From assembly GCF_004342285.1 (NCBI RefSeq), contig NZ_SMCV01000020.1, positions 1 to 36,512 on the forward strand: DNA of 36,512 nucleotides, read 5' to 3'. Below the pieces are notes generated by a model that worked only from the letters and a program-made list of their open reading frames with translations, made no database searches and had not been told where the DNA came from. Origin of the DNA: Klebsiella sp. BIGb0138 (GTDB lineage Bacteria > Pseudomonadota > Gammaproteobacteria > Enterobacterales > Enterobacteriaceae). Positions 33,097-36,512 of this stretch are shown one piece after another. The position numbers and the translations under genes were made by a program. Every line of letters starts with the position of its first letter. Position 1 is the stretch's first letter.

Positions 33097-34386
33097 CTAG
33101 CGTTGCTCGCGGGCAATAGCGCGCCAGCCGATATCGCTACGGCTGAAGCTTCCTTCCCAATGAATACCGGTCAGGAGTTCATAGGCGCGCTGCTGCGCCT
33201 GAGCGACAGTATCACCCAGCGCCGTCACGCACAGTACGCGGCCGCCGTTAGTTACCACGCGCTGGTCGTCGGCAAGCTTCGTCCCGGCATGGAAGACTTT
33301 GCCATCGGCCGCTTCTTCCTGCGGTAAACCGAAGATTTCGTCGCCGGTGGCGTAGTTGCCCGGATAGCCGCCTGCGGCAACCACCACGCCAAGCGAGGCG
33401 CGATCGTCCCACTCGGAGGTTTTCTCATCCAGTTTACCGTCACAGGCGGCGAGACACAGCTCCACCATGTCAGATTTCATGCGCAGCATGATGGGCTGAG
33501 TTTCCGGATCGCCGAAGCGGCAGTTGAACTCAATCACCTTCGGGTTACCCTGTTTGTCGATCATCAGCCCGGCGTAGAGGAAACCGGTATAGGTATTGCC
33601 TTCCGCCGCCATCCCTTTGACCGTAGGCCAGATGATACGATCCATCGTGCGCTGATGGACTTCATCCGTCACCACAGGGGCCGGCGAGTAGGCGCCCATA
33701 CCACCGGTATTCGGACCGGTATCGCCATTGCCCACGCGTTTGTGGTCCTGGCTGGTGGCCATCGGCAGGACGTGTTCACCGTCAACCATCACGATAAAGC
33801 TGGCCTCTTCGCCGTCGAGAAACTCTTCGATAACAATACGGTGGCCCGCGTCGCCGAAAGCGTTGCCGGCCAGCATATCTTTCACCGCCTCTTCCGCTTC
33901 TTCCAGCGTCATCGCCACGATAACGCCTTTACCGGCCGCCAGACCGTCAGCTTTGATAACGATCGGCGCGCCTTTCTCACACAGGTAGGCCAGCGCAGGT
34001 TCGACTTCGGTGAAGTTCTGATATTCCGCGGTCGGAATGTTATGCCGCGCGAGGAAATCTTTGGTAAACGCTTTTGAGCCTTCCAGCTGGGCGGCGCCTT
34101 CGGTCGGGCCGAAGATTTTCAGACCGGCTGCGCGGAACGCATCGACAATGCCAATCACCAGCGGCGCTTCCGGGCCGACGATGGTCAGATCGATCTTTTC
34201 GCTCTGGGCGAAGCTCAGCAAGGCCGGGATATCGGTGACGCCGATAGCGACGTTGTGCAGCGCAGGTTCCAGCGCGGTACCGGCGTTGCCCGGCGCGACG
34301 TAAACGGTATCAACCAGCGGAGACTGTGCCGCTTTCCATCCCAGCGCGTGTTCGCGGCCGCCGTTGCCAATCACTAATACTTTCAT
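33097..34386 (-). CDS. purD: Phosphoribosylamine-glycine ligase PurD
   Basis: PurD (GAR synthetase) joins phosphoribosylamine and glycine using ATP, step two of purine synthesis. The product is 429 aa, the E. coli length. The N-terminal motif VLVIGNGGREHALGWK begins the fold. The ATP-grasp region includes PIVIKADGLAAGKGVIVA (about 135-152) and the metal-binding VIEFNCRFGDPETQ (about 284-297). It follows purH by 15 bases on the same transcript. Confidence 0.98.
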   Translation of the reverse strand: MKVLVIGNGGREHALGWKAAQSPLVDTVYVAPGNAGTALEPALHNVAIGVTDIPALLSFAQSEKIDLTIVGPEAPLVIGIVDAFRAAGLKIFGPTEGAAQLEGSKAFTKDFLARHNIPTAEYQNFTEVEPALAYLCEKGAPIVIKADGLAAGKGVIVAMTLEEAEEAVKDMLAGNAFGDAGHRIVIEEFLDGEEASFIVMVDGEHVLPMATSQDHKRVGNGDTGPNTGGMGAYSPAPVVTDEVHQRTMDRIIWPTVKGMAAEGNTYTGFLYAGLMIDKQGNPKVIEFNCRFGDPETQPIMLRMKSDMVELCLAACDGKLDEKTSEWDDRASLGVVVAAGGYPGNYATGDEIFGLPQEEAADGKVFHAGTKLADDQRVVTNGGRVLCVTALGDTVAQAQQRAYELLTGIHWEGSFSRSDIGWRAIAREQR

Positions 34387-34401
34387 GTTCTGCTCCGTGA
34401 A

Positions 34402-35991
34402 TTAATGGCGGAAGTGACGCATGTCGGTGAAGATCATCGCAATGCCGTGTTCGTCAGCTGCGGCAATGACTTCGTCGTCACGGATAGAGCCGCCAGGCTG
34501 GATAACACAGGTAATGCCTACTGCAGCAGCAGCGTCGATACCGTCACGGAACGGGAAGAAGGCGTCAGAAGCCATTGCCGAGCCTTTCACTTCCAGACCT
34601 TCATCGCCCGCTTTGATACCGGCAATTTTCGCCGAGTAAACGCGGCTCATCTGGCCTGCACCTATCCCGATGGTCATGTTCTCTTTTGCATAGACAATCG
34701 CGTTGGATTTCACGAACTTGGCCACTTTCCAGCAGAACAGCGCGTCACGCAGTTCCTGCTCGGTAGGCTGGCGCTTCGTCACGACGCGCAGATCGCCCTC
34801 GGTGACCATGCCCAGGTCGCGATCCTGAACCAGCAGACCGCCGTTAACGCGTTTGAAATCGAGACCCGGAACGCGTGCCGCCCACTCGCCGCAGGTCAGA
34901 ACGCGGACGTTCTGCTTGGCTGCGGTGATCTTCAGCGCTTCTTCGCTGGCGGACGGGGCGATGATCACTTCGACAAACTGGCGAGAAATGATGGCCTGTG
35001 CGGTTTCCGCATCCAGTTCACGGTTGAAGGCGATAATGCCGCCGAATGCGGAGGTCGGGTCGGTTTTGTAGGCGCGATCGTAAGCATCCAGAATTGAAGT
35101 GCTGACTGCGACGCCGCACGGGTTGGCGTGTTTAACAATCACGCAGGCCGGTTCGCTGAACTCTTTCACGCACTCCAGCGCCGCATCGGTATCGGCGATG
35201 TTGTTATAAGAAAGGGCTTTGCCTTGAACCTGGGTGGCAGTCGCAACCGACGCCTCTTTAATGTCTTCTTCTATATAGAAGGCCGCCTGCTGATGGCTGT
35301 TTTCGCCGTAACGCATATCCTGCTTCTTAATGAAGTTCAGGTTCAGCGTACGCGGGAAGCGGCCGGAGGCTTCCTGAGTCTCACCATGATAGGCCGGAAC
35401 CATGCTGCCGAAGTAGTTGGCAATCATGCTGTCGTAGGCAGCGGTGTGCTCGAAAGCTTTAATGGCGAGATCGAAGCGGGTTTCCAGCGTCAGGGAACCG
35501 TCGTTAGCATCCATCTCGTTAATAATGGCGTGGTAGTCGCCGCTCTTGACGACGATGGCCACGTCTTTATGGTTCTTGGCCGCGGAGCGCACCATGGTCG
35601 GGCCGCCGATATCGATATTCTCTACCGCATCTTCCAGGGAACACCCTTCGCGGGCGACGGTCTGGGCAAACGGATAAAGGTTAACAACGACCATATCAAT
35701 AGGAGAGATCGCGTGCTGGGCCATGATCTCATCATCCTGGCCGCGGCGGCCAAGAATACCGCCGTGCACTTTTGGATGCAGGGTCTTAACGCGTCCATCC
35801 ATCATTTCCGGGAAACCGGTGTAGTCAGAGACTTCGGTTACCGGCAGACCTTTCTCAGCCAGCAGGCGTGCGGTACCGCCCGTAGAGAGTAGCTCAACAC
35901 CACGAGCGGAAAGAGCCTGCGCGAATTCGACGATACCGGCCTTGTCAGAAACACTGAGCAGAGCGCGGCGGACTGGACGACGTTGTTGCAT
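34402..35991 (-). CDS. purH: Bifunctional AICAR transformylase / IMP cyclohydrolase PurH
   Basis: PurH carries out the last two steps of IMP synthesis: formylation of AICAR by 10-formyl-THF and ring closure. Starting at ATG 35991 ([19 protein letters not shown]) gives 529 aa, the E. coli length; an ATG nine codons upstream is rejected. The N-terminal cyclohydrolase domain has the [16 protein letters not shown] motif (about 67-82). The transformylase domain has the catalytic Lys-His in [10 protein letters not shown] (about 265-274). It heads purHD, downstream of a PurR operator and a long leader hairpin. Confidence 0.98.
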   Translation of the reverse strand: MQQRRPVRRALLSVSDKAGIVEFAQALSARGVELLSTGGTARLLAEKGLPVTEVSDYTGFPEMMDGRVKTLHPKVHGGILGRRGQDDEIMAQHAISPIDMVVVNLYPFAQTVAREGCSLEDAVENIDIGGPTMVRSAAKNHKDVAIVVKSGDYHAIINEMDANDGSLTLETRFDLAIKAFEHTAAYDSMIANYFGSMVPAYHGETQEASGRFPRTLNLNFIKKQDMRYGENSHQQAAFYIEEDIKEASVATATQVQGKALSYNNIADTDAALECVKEFSEPACVIVKHANPCGVAVSTSILDAYDRAYKTDPTSAFGGIIAFNRELDAETAQAIISRQFVEVIIAPSASEEALKITAAKQNVRVLTCGEWAARVPGLDFKRVNGGLLVQDRDLGMVTEGDLRVVTKRQPTEQELRDALFCWKVAKFVKSNAIVYAKENMTIGIGAGQMSRVYSAKIAGIKAGDEGLEVKGSAMASDAFFPFRDGIDAAAAVGITCVIQPGGSIRDDEVIAAADEHGIAMIFTDMRHFRH

Positions 35992-36026
35992 GGTATTAAA
36001 TCCCCAGGATTTGAACATTACAGAGA

Positions 36027-36064
36027 GCGTTAGGTGAGTTTTTGCCTAAAAACTCACCTAACGC
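36027..36064 (-). repeat. Perfect 17-bp inverted repeat in the purHD leader
   Basis: Arms 36027-36043 and 36048-36064 are exactly complementary over 17 bp with a 4-nt loop. It lies between the purH promoter and start codon, so it forms a very stable hairpin in the 5' leader, 36 bases before the ATG. No T tract follows in the direction of purH transcription (TCTCTGTAATG), so it is not a standard terminator on that strand. Confidence 0.9.
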
Positions 36065-36095
36065 ACCCAACCGGGCATCCTTGTCATAGCGCGGC

Positions 36096-36124
36096 ATTGT
36101 AACGAAAACGTTTGCGCAACGCTC
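36096..36124 (-). promoter_or_regulatory. purHD promoter
   Basis: On the minus strand the -10 is TACAAT (36101-36096). The hexamer 17 bp upstream (36124-36119, GAGCGT) is a poor -35, and the PurR operator occupies the spacer. The start would be near 36089, giving a leader of about 98 nt that contains the 17-bp hairpin. Confidence 0.75.
36102..36117. promoter_or_regulatory. PurR operator of purHD
   Basis: ACGAAAACGTTTGCGC matches the PurR consensus ACGCAAACGTTTGCGT at 14 of 16 positions. It lies directly upstream of the minus-strand -10 element and fills the -35/-10 spacer, so bound PurR with hypoxanthine or guanine would block polymerase. Confidence 0.92.
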
Positions 36125-36214
36125 GCGAATTTTTATCTTTCTCTTTTTTGCCGCTCTCTTCTCTATATAGAAGGGGCGTTTGATGGCCTTTATCAGGTAA
36201 GAAGTGGCGTGGCC

Positions 36215-36223
36215 TGTGGATAA
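36215..36223 (-). promoter_or_regulatory. Consensus DnaA box
   Basis: TGTGGATAA is the exact complement of the strong DnaA box TTATCCACA. It lies between purH and the rRNA promoter, about 80 bp upstream of the P1 -35. A single box can occur by chance; see findings. Confidence 0.45.
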
Positions 36224-36299
36224 TTCTGTGTGTAACAGGGTATAAAGTGGGGTTTTGCTGGGGAATGCAGCAGTCAGTCATTTTTCTGCAACTTTTCTA

Positions 36300-36327
36300 T
36301 TGCGGGCGTTCGAGAACTCCCTATAAT
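36300..36327 (+). promoter_or_regulatory. rRNA operon P1 promoter
   Basis: TTGCGG (36300-36305) and TATAAT (36322-36327) are 16 bp apart, the spacing characteristic of rrn P1 promoters, followed by the G/C-rich discriminator GCGCCTCC. The T/A-rich segment before it (TTTTCTAT) fits an UP element. It matches the rrnE P1 core of E. coli as remembered. Confidence 0.92.
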
Positions 36328-36398
36328 GCGCCTCCATCGACACGGAACAACGGCAAACAAGCCGCCGGGTTGAAAGAGAAAACTTCTGAAAAACGAGG

Positions 36399-36426
36399 TT
36401 GACTCTGCAAGAGGAAGGCGTAATAT
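36399..36426 (+). promoter_or_regulatory. rRNA operon P2 promoter
   Basis: TTGACT (36399-36404) and TAATAT (36421-36426) are 16 bp apart, about 100 bp after P1, the standard tandem arrangement of rRNA operons. Confidence 0.9.
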
Positions 36427-36444
36427 ACGCCACCTCGCGACAGA

Positions 36445-36512
36445 GCGCTAAAGCGCGTCGCAACTGCTCTTTAACAATTTATCAGACAATCTGTGTGGGC
36501 ACTCAAAGTGAC
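36445..36512 (+). promoter_or_regulatory. rRNA leader with antitermination boxes
   Basis: A GCGC hairpin (36445-36456, boxB-like) precedes boxA TGCTCTTTAACA (36465-36476), and TGTGGGCACTC near 36493-36505 resembles boxC. These load the Nus factor complex, including NusG and S10, for rRNA antitermination. The 16S gene would start beyond the window edge. Confidence 0.9.

Overview
The window is a contiguous, mostly syntenic enterobacterial chromosome segment. Protein lengths, start sites, overlaps and regulatory sites of murB-birA-coaA-tRNAs-tufB-secE-nusG-rplKAJL-rpoBC, thiCEFSGH, rsd, nudC-hemE-nfi-yjaG-hupA-yjaH and purHD agree closely with my memory of Escherichia coli. The host is therefore a member of the Enterobacteriaceae. 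It is not E. coli itself, because two neighbourhoods differ. The GC-rich codon use and the dcuB plus PTS cargo beside rpoC suggest a Klebsiella/Raoultella/Enterobacter-type genome; this is an inference from the sequence, not a database result.

Layout. Bases 1-40 hold a terminator resembling the last terminator of an rRNA operon (rrnB T2-like). Bases 142-3125 hold murB, birA and, on the minus strand, coaA. Bases 3616-5461 hold a stringent-type promoter, four tRNA genes (Thr-TGT, Tyr-GTA, Gly-TCC, Thr-GGT) and tufB. Bases 5480-17790 hold secE-nusG and then the ribosomal protein/RNA polymerase cluster rplKA, rplJL, rpoBC, with its terminators, leaders, attenuator and RNase III-type stem. Bases 17790-22360 are the accessory part: dcuB (anaerobic C4-dicarboxylate transport), a two-gene lactose/cellobiose-family PTS EIIB-EIIA operon with no EIIC in the window, and a membrane dCache-GGDEF diguanylate cyclase. 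Bases 22364-27909 hold the thiCEFSGH operon on the minus strand behind a TPP riboswitch. Then come rsd (minus), nudC-hemE-nfi-yjaG-hupA-yjaH (plus) and purHD (minus, with a PurR operator). The window ends in the P1/P2 promoters and antitermination leader of another rRNA operon.

How it works together. Most of the window is growth machinery: transcription, translation and its tRNAs, protein export, cell-wall precursor, biotin/CoA/thiamine/haem/purine supply and nucleoid structure. It is bounded by what look like two rRNA operons in the same orientation. Regulation is visible directly: GC-rich discriminators, autogenous r-protein leaders, an L12-beta attenuator, the TPP riboswitch, a PurR box, and a CRP site with a LacI-family palindrome in front of the PTS pair.

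I found no convincing undescribed system. The best leads are (1) the orphan EIIB/EIIA operon with a CRP site and a LacI-family operator exactly 21 bp apart centre to centre; (2) a perfect 17-bp hairpin in the purHD leader; (3) a nusG terminator whose stem contains the rplK -35 element; (4) a terminator-like hairpin inside the tRNA-tufB operon; and (5) replacement of the genes expected beside rpoC and purD.
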